NCBI GenBank assembly: GCA_016873575.1
Contig: VGWY01000018.1
Span: 1-19,877 of the forward strand
Direction: 5' to 3'
DNA: 19,877 bases
Origin: Nitrospira sp.
GTDB taxonomy: Bacteria > Nitrospirota > Thermodesulfovibrionia > Thermodesulfovibrionales > SM23-35
Part shown: positions 6,334-13,219 of the stretch, piece after piece
Numbering within the stretch: position 1 is the first letter of the stretch
How the letters are laid out: each line of letters begins with the position of its first letter
The notes under the pieces: generated by a model
Told to the model about the DNA's origin: nothing
The model's database searches: none
The model's input: the letters and a program-made list of their open reading frames with translations, nothing else
Translations under genes and position numbers: made by a program

Positions 6334-7234
6334 CCAGACCCTTCGTAATCTCTTGAGGACTATTCATTCCCTTTTTCCTTATATACGCCTCTATCCCCTC
6401 AATTATCTCAATAGTCGCCCTTGGGTTTGTGAAATTAGCAGTACCAACCGCCACAGCCGTTGCACCAGCAAGCATAAACTCTATTGCGTCTTCAGCATTC
6501 ATAATACCACCCATACCAATTATCGGAATCTTAACTGCCTTTGATGCCTCCCAGACCATTCTGATGGCAATCGGTTTGATTGCAGGGCCTGAAAGACCAC
6601 CTGTAATATTTGCAAGTTTTGGCTTCCTTGTCTCAATATCAATAGCCATTCCTTGTATGGTATTAATCAGCGATACTGCATCACTGCCCGAATCCTCTGC
6701 CACCTTTGAAAACTCCTGGATACTCGATACATTCGGGGATAATTTCGTAATCAGCACAGCCCTCTGTACGGATTGCCTCACCTTTGATATAAGCCGTGCA
6801 AGTGCCTTTTTATCTGTGCCGAACATAATCCCACCTTTTTTCACATTTGGGCATGAGACATTCAGTTCTATTCCATCCACACCTGTATCATCAAGGGATT
6901 TTGAAAGCCTTATATATTCATTGGTATTATTACCAAGGATATTGACGATCACCTTTATATCAAATCTTCTTAGATAGGGCAGTTTCTCTTTTAGAAATTT
7001 CTTCAGACCAACATTCTGAAGACCAATTGCATTCAACATACCGCAGGGTGTTTCACATATCCTTGGAGGAGGATTTCCTTCCATCGGCTTTAATGATATG
7101 CCTTTAACCACAACGGCACCGAGCATATTCAGGTCAATAAACTCTGAATATTCCTCACCATATCCAAAAGTCCCTGATGCTGTCATGACAGGGTTCTTGA
7201 GTTTCAGATGACCTATGTTAACTGATAGATCCAT
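6323..7234 (-). CDS. pyrD: Dihydroorotate dehydrogenase class 1B, catalytic subunit
   Basis: Oxidises dihydroorotate to orotate, fourth step of pyrimidine synthesis, using FMN and passing electrons to PyrK. The 303 residues begin with the class 1 signature LKNPVMTASGTFGYG. The active-site base is Cys128 in ELNVSCPNVKKGG; cysteine at this place is typical of class 1, whereas class 2 uses serine. FMN-phosphate contacts IIGMGGIMNAEDAIEF and AVAVGTANF are near the C-terminus. pyrK lies upstream on the same strand, which establishes the 1B type with NAD as final acceptor. A palindromic repeat of 46 bases separates the two genes. Confidence 0.95.
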   Translation of the reverse strand: MDLSVNIGHLKLKNPVMTASGTFGYGEEYSEFIDLNMLGAVVVKGISLKPMEGNPPPRICETPCGMLNAIGLQNVGLKKFLKEKLPYLRRFDIKVIVNILGNNTNEYIRLSKSLDDTGVDGIELNVSCPNVKKGGIMFGTDKKALARLISKVRQSVQRAVLITKLSPNVSSIQEFSKVAEDSGSDAVSLINTIQGMAIDIETRKPKLANITGGLSGPAIKPIAIRMVWEASKAVKIPIIGMGGIMNAEDAIEFMLAGATAVAVGTANFTNPRATIEIIEGIEAYIRKKGMNSPQEITKGLGAT

Positions 7235-7243
7235 AAATTCAAT

Positions 7244-7289
7244 AATCCCCCCCTTAACCCCCCTTTAGTAAAGGGGGGATGGGGGGATT
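7244..7289. repeat. C-rich/G-rich double palindrome between pyrK and pyrD
   Basis: Outer arms AATCCCCCC (7244-7252) and GGGGGGATT (7281-7289) enclose inner arms CCCCCCTTT (7258-7266) and AAAGGGGGG (7270-7278) with an AGT loop. It is a REP-like element of the same design as the centre of the composite repeat inside hemD (13659-13706). In the pyrK-pyrD message it would form a very stable hairpin 10 bases upstream of the pyrD ATG and could dampen pyrD translation or transcription. Confidence 0.8.
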
Positions 7290-7348
7290 TGTCATATTCA
7301 ATTCAAGGGCAACCTCATATCTTTTATCTTTCCTTATGAAGTTCTCCA

Positions 7349-8164
7349 TTACCACACAATCTCCTCAATCGGGAATACCGGCCCTTCCTTACAAACCCTT
7401 TTGAAAACAAGTTCGAAGTTTGGAGTTCGGAGTTTGGAATGTTTCTTTTTCTGACTTCCGACTTTTACAACGCATCCCTGGCATGCACCGACTCCACATG
7501 CCATATTCTCCTCAACTGAAACGTAACCTTTTATCTTCTTTTCTAAAGCAATCTTTGATAAAGCCTCAAGCATGGGTTGGGGACCACAGGCATAAATTAC
7601 GTAAGAAGTAAGAAGTGAGAAGTGAAAAGTTAAAAAATCATTTAAAATATCAACTACCATCCCTTTTTCTCCCATAGACCCATCATCAGTGCATATAAAG
7701 AGCTTATCTGTTAATTCTTTCAATTCATCAAGTATAAGGAGTTCGTCTTTGCTCCTTGCACCATAGAACACATAAGTTTTTTTTGTAAGTGCTTCAGCAA
7801 GTGGGGAAAGAGATGCAATACCGATTCCACCAGCGACGAGTAATGGTATATAACCATCTTCTGGTTTTGGGTATCCATTGCCGAGAGGACCAATTAAACT
7901 TATTACCTGACCTTTCTCCAATTTGCTCATTAACGACGTCCCTCTGCCTTTTATAGTGTATAAAAACTGGATGCCTTCTGGTGTCCTTCTGAAAAAACTG
8001 AAGGGTCTCTTGAGCAAGGGGTCATACGAATTTACAGGTTCTATCATATAGAACTGTCCTGGCTCAGGGTCAATTACGGGTTCTAAAGGCTTTATGGTAA
8101 AAAGATTGTTTTTGCTGTTTAAAGGTAGGTTACTTATTATTTTTGCCTTGAAGTATCTACTCAA
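7349..8164 (-). CDS. pyrK: Dihydroorotate dehydrogenase electron-transfer subunit
   Basis: FAD and [2Fe-2S] subunit that passes electrons from PyrD to NAD. Of 271 residues: FAD-binding barrel with RPFSFF (53-58) and GRGTSLMS, NAD domain with AGGIGIASLSPL (111-122) and YACGPQPMLEAL, then the cluster domain with Cys223, Cys228, Cys231 and Cys258. Cys231-Cys258 is 26 residues apart, longer than the usual 12-15, because residues about 234-253 are coded by heptamer repeats. A second heptamer array codes residues 177-189. The start is TTG 8164, overlapping the greA stop by 8 bases. All cofactor motifs are intact, so the gene is presumably functional despite the insertions. Confidence 0.93.
   Translation of the reverse strand: MSRYFKAKIISNLPLNSKNNLFTIKPLEPVIDPEPGQFYMIEPVNSYDPLLKRPFSFFRRTPEGIQFLYTIKGRGTSLMSKLEKGQVISLIGPLGNGYPKPEDGYIPLLVAGGIGIASLSPLAEALTKKTYVFYGARSKDELLILDELKELTDKLFICTDDGSMGEKGMVVDILNDFLTFHFSLLTSYVIYACGPQPMLEALSKIALEKKIKGYVSVEENMACGVGACQGCVVKVGSQKKKHSKLRTPNFELVFKRVCKEGPVFPIEEIVW
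7408..7463. repeat. Inverted heptamer arrays inside pyrK (cluster domain)
   Basis: Five period-7 units of the form (C/G)(A/G)AGTT(C/T) run 7408-7442. Two units of the opposite sense (TCTGACT, TCCGACT) follow at 7450-7463. The two arms could fold on each other. The reading frame of pyrK continues through all of it. Confidence 0.8.
7600..7634. repeat. Heptamer array inside pyrK (NAD domain)
   Basis: Five period-7 units: ACGTAAG, AAGTAAG, AAGTGAG, AAGTGAA, AAGTTAA. They encode part of the loop FLTFHFSLLTSYV just before the conserved YACGPQPML strand. No opposite-sense arm is evident here. Confidence 0.75.
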
Positions 8165-8630
8165 AGCTAATCTCTAATATCTCGTACTCCATTGTTCTTG
8201 CAGGTGCCTTAACCTTTGTAGTATCTCCGACTTCTTTGCCAAGCAATGATCTACCCACCGGTGAGGTAATGGATATCTTCCCATTCTTGACATCTGCTTC
8301 ATCAGGACCCACAAGGGTAAAGATATGTTCCTCATCTGCTTCGATGTCTAAAACCTTTACCTTTGCACCAAAGGCAGCCTTTGACTGATTTATTTTGGAT
8401 GTATCAATAACCTCAGCCATTGCCAGTTTTGACTGAAGCTCCTGTATCTTTCCCTCAATAAATGACTGCCTTTCCTTAGCAGCATGATATTCTGCATTCT
8501 CAGAAAGGTCGCCATGCGCTCTTGCCTCTGCAATATCTTTTATGTTTTTAGGCCTGTCAACCTTCAGAAGTCTCTCAAGTTCCCCCTGGAGCTTCTGATA
8601 GCCATCAGGCGTCATTGGTACCCTCTGCAT
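8157..8630 (-). CDS. greA: Transcription elongation factor GreA
   Basis: Rescues backtracked RNA polymerase by stimulating transcript cleavage. It is 157 residues from ATG 8630: an N-terminal coiled-coil with GYQKLQGELERL, the acidic tip DLSENAEYHAAKERQ (Asp and Glu that hold Mg in the polymerase channel), and a C-terminal FKBP-like domain ending SPVGRSLLGKEVGD. A TTG at 8633 is also possible; I prefer ATG because AGGAGG (8642-8647) is then 9-11 bases upstream. It is the first gene of a leftward run with pyrK, pyrD and the SAM hydrolase. Confidence 0.95.
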   Translation of the reverse strand: MQRVPMTPDGYQKLQGELERLLKVDRPKNIKDIAEARAHGDLSENAEYHAAKERQSFIEGKIQELQSKLAMAEVIDTSKINQSKAAFGAKVKVLDIEADEEHIFTLVGPDEADVKNGKISITSPVGRSLLGKEVGDTTKVKAPARTMEYEILEISFE

Positions 8631-8657
8631 CAACTCTTTCCTCCTAAGGATGGATTA

Positions 8658-8686
8658 ATTTAACACTTTCTTATCATTTTTTTCAA
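8658..8686 (-). promoter_or_regulatory. Sigma-70 promoter candidate for greA-pyrK-pyrD
   Basis: On the minus strand TTGAAA (8686-8681) is followed after 17 bases by TTAAAT (8663-8658), about 25 bases before the start codon. The -10 matches 4 of 6 consensus bases. It is the best candidate in the gap; the region is AT-rich, so chance matches are possible. Confidence 0.35.
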
Positions 8687-8700
8687 AAGAACAAAATTCA

Positions 8701-8770
8701 TTAACCACAGAGGACACAGAGAAAAACAAAAATAAGTTTTATGTTCTTAAAGCTCCGTGTCTCAGTGGTT
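8701..8770. repeat. Dispersed inverted repeat between the TPR gene and greA
   Basis: Left arm 8701-8720 (TTAACCACAGAGGACACAGA) and right arm 8753-8770 (CTCCGTGTCTCAGTGGTT) are imperfect reverse complements around a 32-base A/T-rich centre. The 14 bases ATTAACCACAGAGG (8700-8713) recur exactly, inverted, at 14927-14940. It may double as the terminator of the TPR gene, which ends at 8797. Confidence 0.65.
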
Positions 8771-8796
8771 TATAATTTCCACTGCTTGAACACAGG

Positions 8797-10362
8797 TTAG
8801 CCTCGTCTATTATCGAGAGTTTCCTTCAGGGCAATATAAACACGCTCAAAAACTCCATCCCAATCTCCAGGGCTATTCTGGCGAAATAATCTCATTGTTG
8901 GATACCAGGGACTATCTTCACGGTTCAGAAGCCATCGAGAATCTGGTGAAAATGGAATTAATGTCCAAACAGGTTTCCCAAGTGCTCCAGCTAAATGAAC
9001 TACTGCTGTATCTGCAGAAATGACTAAATCAAGATTTTCTATGAATGCAGCAGTATCTGAAAAGTCGTTTATTCCATCCGTATAATCAATGAGCTTCATG
9101 CCATGAGGAGGATTCTTTGCTTGTGTTGCAGCATCCCCTTTCTGGAGACTGAAAAATGTAATCTCATCAAGTTGTGCAAGAGATAAAAAGTTAGTTAGTA
9201 AACACGAACGGTTACGTTCATTTTTATGAGTAGGGTTTGCTGACCATGCTATTCCTATTTTCATTTTTAAATTATCATGTTGAACTTTATCTCGCCACTT
9301 CAATGTTAACACAGGGTCTACGGCAATATAAGGGATGGTTGCAGGAATAGACTCAAGCGTTGTTTCAAATATAAATGGTAAGTCTTCAAGATGGCAGTAC
9401 ACATCGAATTCAGGTAACTTCTCACCGTACGCTATAACCTTATATATCCCATCAAAGTTTTTAAACAGCGACCTTAAGTCCTTTTGGCAAACAATAACAA
9501 CTTCTGCAGAACGTTGGGCAACTAAAGGAACATATCGAATGAATTGAATTGTATCTCCGAACCCTTCTTCTGCCAAAAGTAAGATGGTGCGATTTGAAAT
9601 ATCTGATCCATTCCAAACGGGTTGTTTAAAATGACGTCTGTAAGGATTATCAATTATTTTCCAGCGCCATACTGATTCTTTCCAACCATCTTTAAAATTA
9701 CCAGTCAATAAAAGTATCTGTGATAAATTATAGTGTGCATCTGCAAAATTTGGATTAAGCTGCAAAGCTTTTCGGTAACAATCTGTAGCTTTTTCAAATT
9801 GACCTTGTTCTTGAAAAGTAAGTCCTAAATTGTTATATGCTTCTACATAGTTCTGATTAATCTGCAGAGCTTTTTGATAATAAGCAATGGCCTCATCAAA
9901 TTGCCCTTTGTCTTGAAGAGCAAGTCCTGTATTGTTATATGCTTCAGTAAAGTTTGAATTAAGCTGCAGAGCTTTCTGATAACAATTAATAGCTTCATCA
10001 AGTTGTCCTTTGTTTGCAAAAATATTGCCTAAATTATTATATGCATCAGTAAGTTGTGGATTGAGCTGCAAGGCTTTTTGATAACAAGCTCCGGCTTTAT
10101 CAAGCTGGCCCTTTTCTGTAAAAACATTGCCTAAATTATAATATGCATCGGAATTGGCCGGGTTGAATTGAACTGCTTCTGTAATATACTTAAGTGCAAA
10201 ATCATAATTTTTACATTGATAATATATCACCCCAAGTAAATGAAGAATGTCAGCATTGTGGGGTTGCGCTTTTAATATTTCTTTACATAGATATTCTGTT
10301 TGCTGTAAATTTCCTGCTTGATAATATTGAAGAGCTAACTGGATTGTCTCTTTGATGTTCAT
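8797..10362 (-). CDS. TPR protein with GT9-like glycosyltransferase C-terminus
   Basis: A 521-residue two-part protein. Residues 1-235 hold about seven tetratricopeptide repeats of 34 residues; the central ones are nearly perfect (AYNNLGNIFANKGQLDEAI, CYQKALQLN). Residues 245-521 resemble the nucleotide-sugar half of GT9/heptosyltransferase-type GT-B enzymes: an early GFGDTIQFIRYVPLVA, KIGIAWSANPTHKNERNRS, and the closing ISADTAVVHLAGALGKPVW (Asp451, His456). This combination is common in environmental Gram-negative genomes, often near flagellar or surface polysaccharide genes, but the acceptor is unknown. No signal peptide or membrane segment is seen, so it is probably cytoplasmic. The repeat DNA is also 102-bp periodic. 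Ribosome site before the ATG is weak (TAGAGA). Confidence 0.82.
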   Translation of the reverse strand: MNIKETIQLALQYYQAGNLQQTEYLCKEILKAQPHNADILHLLGVIYYQCKNYDFALKYITEAVQFNPANSDAYYNLGNVFTEKGQLDKAGACYQKALQLNPQLTDAYNNLGNIFANKGQLDEAINCYQKALQLNSNFTEAYNNTGLALQDKGQFDEAIAYYQKALQINQNYVEAYNNLGLTFQEQGQFEKATDCYRKALQLNPNFADAHYNLSQILLLTGNFKDGWKESVWRWKIIDNPYRRHFKQPVWNGSDISNRTILLLAEEGFGDTIQFIRYVPLVAQRSAEVVIVCQKDLRSLFKNFDGIYKVIAYGEKLPEFDVYCHLEDLPFIFETTLESIPATIPYIAVDPVLTLKWRDKVQHDNLKMKIGIAWSANPTHKNERNRSCLLTNFLSLAQLDEITFFSLQKGDAATQAKNPPHGMKLIDYTDGINDFSDTAAFIENLDLVISADTAVVHLAGALGKPVWTLIPFSPDSRWLLNREDSPWYPTMRLFRQNSPGDWDGVFERVYIALKETLDNRRG

Positions 10363-10492
10363 TGTTTATCTCTAAGTCATACGCAAAATTTAAAAAGCTC
10401 TGATCCAAAATAATATAGACATACATCAAGTTTAGCAATATTTTCAATCGGATTCTATCCCCTGATATGCCTTTTCTTCAGAAAACTAATGG
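10363..10492. other. Divergent intergenic region, 5' part
   Basis: AT-rich spacer between the start of the TPR gene and the 111-bp repeat. It must hold the TPR-gene promoter, but no convincing -35/-10 pair could be picked. No RNA gene or ORF is evident. Confidence 0.4.
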
Positions 10493-10603
10493 TAGTGAAG
10501 CTCCCCGACTAAAAGTCGGGGCTTCCATGCAAGGAAAATATTTTTATAAAGCTGGCTTTCATCTCCGACTGAAAGTCGGAGCTTTCAGCCAGCATTCATG
10601 TAA
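10493..10603. repeat. 111-bp double-hairpin repeat, copy A
   Basis: Matches 13077-13187 with two mismatches in 111 bases. It contains two hairpins that share the inner stem CCGACT/AGTCGG with AAA or GAA loops: one at the left end flanked by GAAG...CTTC, one at the right end enclosed by GCTGGCT/AGCCAGC. Imperfect hairpins near both ends with a unique middle are the layout of IS200/IS605-type ends and of their non-autonomous derivatives. No transposase or TnpB is inside. It may also terminate transcription. Confidence 0.85.
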
Positions 10604-10623
10604 ATCTTAATTATTGGGGATTA

Positions 10624-10632
10624 TGGTAAAAT
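10624..10632 (+). promoter_or_regulatory. Extended -10 promoter candidate for the DUF5678-protease-proS run
   Basis: TGGTAAAAT matches the extended -10 pattern and lies 23 bases before the ATG at 10656, between the repeat and a perfect AAAAGGAGG ribosome site. No good -35. Confidence 0.4.
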
Positions 10633-10655
10633 AATAACTGTAAAAGGAGGTCTAT

Positions 10656-10850
10656 ATGCCGAGTAATATCTTAATAAAAGACGGCGATAAATACGGCGGA
10701 AAGTATGTAGCCACAAAATCCTTCAAAAACAAAAAAGTCATCAGTTTTGGCACAGATCCACTAAAGGTTTTTGAGGAAGCAAAGAAAAAAGGGGCAAAAG
10801 ATCCTGTCATCTTTTATGTTCCTGAAAAAGATACGGTACATATCTACTAA
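10656..10850 (+). CDS. Small DUF5678-family protein
   Basis: A 64-residue protein of a family known only by number. The visible plan is a beta hairpin (YGGKYVATKSFKNKKVISFG), one amphipathic helix (DPLKVFEEAKKKGAK) and a final strand with the hallmark DPVIFYVPEKDTVHIY. Similar small proteins are usually encoded next to a retropepsin-like aspartic protease, as here, where the TAA shares its last base with the next ATG. A strong ribosome site (AAAAGGAGG, five bases before ATG) suggests good expression. Role unknown; partner or regulator of the protease is a guess. Confidence 0.75.
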   Translation: MPSNILIKDGDKYGGKYVATKSFKNKKVISFGTDPLKVFEEAKKKGAKDPVIFYVPEKDTVHIY

Positions 10851-11266
10851 TGCCGATTATAGACTGCCCTTTCGCATTATGCGGTGGTAGTATTTATCGT
10901 CCAATTCTCCAGATTAGAATTATCAATCCGCATACAAAAAAGAATTATAGAACATATGGAATTATAGATACAGGTGCTGATGAATGTGCCATTCCAGCAT
11001 CTTATGCTTCTTTATTGGGTCATAACTTACAAGCAGGACAGATTAAGAGAATTAGAACTGGCAATGGTGAAACAGTTGCATATGCACACACAACCAAATT
11101 TGAAATTTTCCATCCTATTTCGCAGAAACTTGTTTATACGATAGAAAATACTCCTATAGACTTCTTACCTAATCTGCACGTTGTTCTATTAGGAGTAAAT
11201 AGTTTTTTAAGTAAATTCATTTTAAAAATAGATTACCCTCGTAGAATTTTCTCACTGGAGGATTAG
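10850..11266 (+). CDS. Retropepsin-like aspartic protease (clan AA)
   Basis: A 138-residue single-lobe aspartic protease fold. The catalytic motif is IIDTGADECAIPASYASLLG (Asp40-Thr-Gly-Ala), and the second-half signature of the fold is VVLLGVNSFLSKFILKIDY, followed by a terminal strand RRIFSL. As in retropepsins the active enzyme should be a homodimer. There is no signal peptide or transmembrane helix, so it is presumably cytoplasmic. It starts within the stop codon of the DUF5678 gene and its TAG directly abuts the proS ATG with no gap; its last codons (GGAGG, 11257-11261) serve as the proS ribosome site. Substrate unknown. Confidence 0.8.
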   Translation: MPIIDCPFALCGGSIYRPILQIRIINPHTKKNYRTYGIIDTGADECAIPASYASLLGHNLQAGQIKRIRTGNGETVAYAHTTKFEIFHPISQKLVYTIENTPIDFLPNLHVVLLGVNSFLSKFILKIDYPRRIFSLED

Positions 11267-12943
11267 ATGCAATTCTCAAAGATGTTTATACCAACCTTAA
11301 AGGAAATCCCTGCTGATGCAGAGGCCATCAGCCATATATTGATGCTGAGGGCAGGATATGTAAGGCAGCTTGCAGCAGGGTTATATATTTATCTGCCTCT
11401 CGGTCTCAGGGTCATTGAGAAGATAAATAAAATCCTTAAAGAGGAGATGAATGCTATAGGTGCACAGGAAATCACCATGCCTGTACTGCATCCTGCAGAG
11501 ATATGGCAGGAGACAGGGAGATGGGATGACATAGGAGATGAGATGTTCAGGCTGAAAGATAGAGGCGGAAGAGACATGTGTCTCGGGATGACCCATGAAG
11601 AGGTCATAACATGGCTTGCAGCAAGGGAAATCCGCTCGTATCGCAATTTGCCACAGATATGGTATCAGATTCAGACAAAACTAAGGGACGAGGCAAGACC
11701 GAAAAGTGGTGTATTACGCACAAGAGAATTTTTAATGAAGGATAGTTATAGTTTTGATGCTGATGAAGATGGGCTTGAAAGGAGTTATCAACTCCATGCA
11801 GAGGCTTATCATAAAATCTTTTCACGATGTGGTATCAAGTTTTACATGGTTGAATCAGACCCCGGAATGATGGGCGGTGCAACCGCTCATGAATTCATGG
11901 CACCAAGTCCGGCAGGTGAGGATGAGATTACATTGTGCGACAAATGTGGATATTCTGCAAATATAGAATTAGCATGTTCCATACCAAAAAAAATAGATGT
12001 TCAAGACTGGACATTTGAAGAGGTATATACACCTGAAAAAAGAACCGTTCAGGAGGTTTCACATTTTTTAAAACTCGGACCAGAATATTTTATAAAGAGC
12101 ATTCTCCTTATAAGTGATGATGGCCCTGTGCTTGCCCTTGTGAGGGGAGACCAGGAACTGCATGAAAAAAAGCTCAACAGGATTATCGGCAAACATCGTC
12201 CCGCTCAAAAAGAAGAAGTAAAAGATATTATTGGTGTAGAAGCTGGATTCATTGGACCCATGAACCACAAAATGAGAATAGTTGGTGACACATATCTTAA
12301 AGAAGGTATTTATGTTAGTGGTGCCAATAAGCCACATTATCATACAAAAGGTATAAAACCTGGGAAGGACTTCGATGCTGAATGGTATGACATACATATT
12401 GCAAAGGAAGGCGATTTTTGTCATAAGTGTAATGCACCCCTCGGGGTTGAGCGTGCCATCGAAATAGGAAATATCTTCAAGCTCGGCACAAAATACTCTG
12501 TGCCTTTAAAGGCATTTTATCTCGATAAAGCCGGACAGGAAAAACCGATTATTATGGGAAGTTATGGTATTGGACCTGCAAGGATTGCTGCAGCAGTCAT
12601 AGAACAGAACAATGACAAAGACGGAATCATCTGGCCAACAAGCATCGCTCCTTTTGATGTAGAGATATTGCCTTTGAATATGAAGGATACAAAGACAGTA
12701 GAAGTTGCTGAGAAACTCTATAAAGATTTAACAGGGGAAGGCGTTGGGGTCTTGATAGATGACCGTGATGAGCGGGCAGGTATAAAGTTTAAGGATGCTG
12801 ATTTAATAGGAATTCCTACCCATATTATCATCGGTGAGAAGAATCTCAAAGAAGGTCTCGTTGAGATTAAGGACAGAAAGACAAGGGATGTAGTAAAGGT
12901 AACCGTCGAAGAGGTAGCGGAAAAAGTCAAAACCCCAGGCTAA
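11267..12943 (+). CDS. proS: Prolyl-tRNA synthetase, bacterial type with editing domain
   Basis: Charges tRNA-Pro with proline. At 558 residues it is the long bacterial form: class II motif 1 (GAQEITMPVLHPAEIWQETGR, split across 65-85), motif 2 with TREFLMKDSYSF (152-163), the inserted editing domain at about 225-405 (YFIKSILLI, ALVRGDQELHEKKLNR, GPMNHKMRIVGD, ending near GDFCHKC), motif 3 GSYGIGPARIAAAVIEQ, and the C-terminal anticodon-binding domain from VEILPLN. The editing domain hydrolyses mischarged Ala-tRNA-Pro. It is unusual that this housekeeping gene is translationally tied to a protease gene. Confidence 0.97.
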   Translation: MQFSKMFIPTLKEIPADAEAISHILMLRAGYVRQLAAGLYIYLPLGLRVIEKINKILKEEMNAIGAQEITMPVLHPAEIWQETGRWDDIGDEMFRLKDRGGRDMCLGMTHEEVITWLAAREIRSYRNLPQIWYQIQTKLRDEARPKSGVLRTREFLMKDSYSFDADEDGLERSYQLHAEAYHKIFSRCGIKFYMVESDPGMMGGATAHEFMAPSPAGEDEITLCDKCGYSANIELACSIPKKIDVQDWTFEEVYTPEKRTVQEVSHFLKLGPEYFIKSILLISDDGPVLALVRGDQELHEKKLNRIIGKHRPAQKEEVKDIIGVEAGFIGPMNHKMRIVGDTYLKEGIYVSGANKPHYHTKGIKPGKDFDAEWYDIHIAKEGDFCHKCNAPLGVERAIEIGNIFKLGTKYSVPLKAFYLDKAGQEKPIIMGSYGIGPARIAAAVIEQNNDKDGIIWPTSIAPFDVEILPLNMKDTKTVEVAEKLYKDLTGEGVGVLIDDRDERAGIKFKDADLIGIPTHIIIGEKNLKEGLVEIKDRKTRDVVKVTVEEVAEKVKTPG

Positions 12944-12996
12944 TATATTGACCTGATTCTGCCTGTCCTTTTATCAACTATCACAACATCTATACA

Positions 12997-13074
12997 CTGT
13001 TATTCTGGCTTGTCCAGAATCCTCCCCTCCCAGTCGGGAATCGGAAGAAAGATTCCAGACAAGCTGGAATGACG
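12997..13074. repeat. Dispersed inverted repeat after proS
   Basis: Arms of about 24 bases at 12997-13021 (with TGGCTTGTCCAGAATC) and 13051-13074 (GATTCCAGACAAGCTGGAAT) are imperfect reverse complements around a 29-base centre. The 'TTCC(A/G)GACAAGC(T/C)GGAATGA' style of element is a common intergenic repeat in environmental bacteria. It lies 53 bases after proS and may act as its terminator. Confidence 0.65.
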
Positions 13075-13076
13075 AT

Positions 13077-13187
13077 TAGTGAAGCCCCCCGACTAAAAGT
13101 CGGGGCTTCCATGCAAGGAAAATATTTTCATAAAGCTGGCTTTCATCTCCGACTGAAAGTCGGAGCTTTCAGCCAGCATTCATGTAA
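13077..13187. repeat. 111-bp double-hairpin repeat, copy B
   Basis: Direct-orientation copy of 10493-10603, differing at two positions (T/C in the first stem, T/C in the middle). It begins three bases after the inverted repeat at 12997-13074 and ends 33 bases before the end of the convergent hemD. The two copies bracket the DUF5678-protease-proS block of about 2.5 kb. Confidence 0.85.
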
Positions 13188-13219
13188 CTTTGACGTTCTG
13201 TTTTTTAGAATGAAGGTAT

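Noticed and set aside
9740..10160. 102-bp DNA periodicity as an independent repeat element
   Set aside because: It is explained by the tandem TPR motifs of the encoded protein (34 residues each).
10493..13187. CRISPR array or composite transposon from the paired 111-bp repeats
   Set aside because: Only two copies 2.5 kb apart, no spacers, no transposase between them, and the enclosed proS is an essential chromosomal gene.
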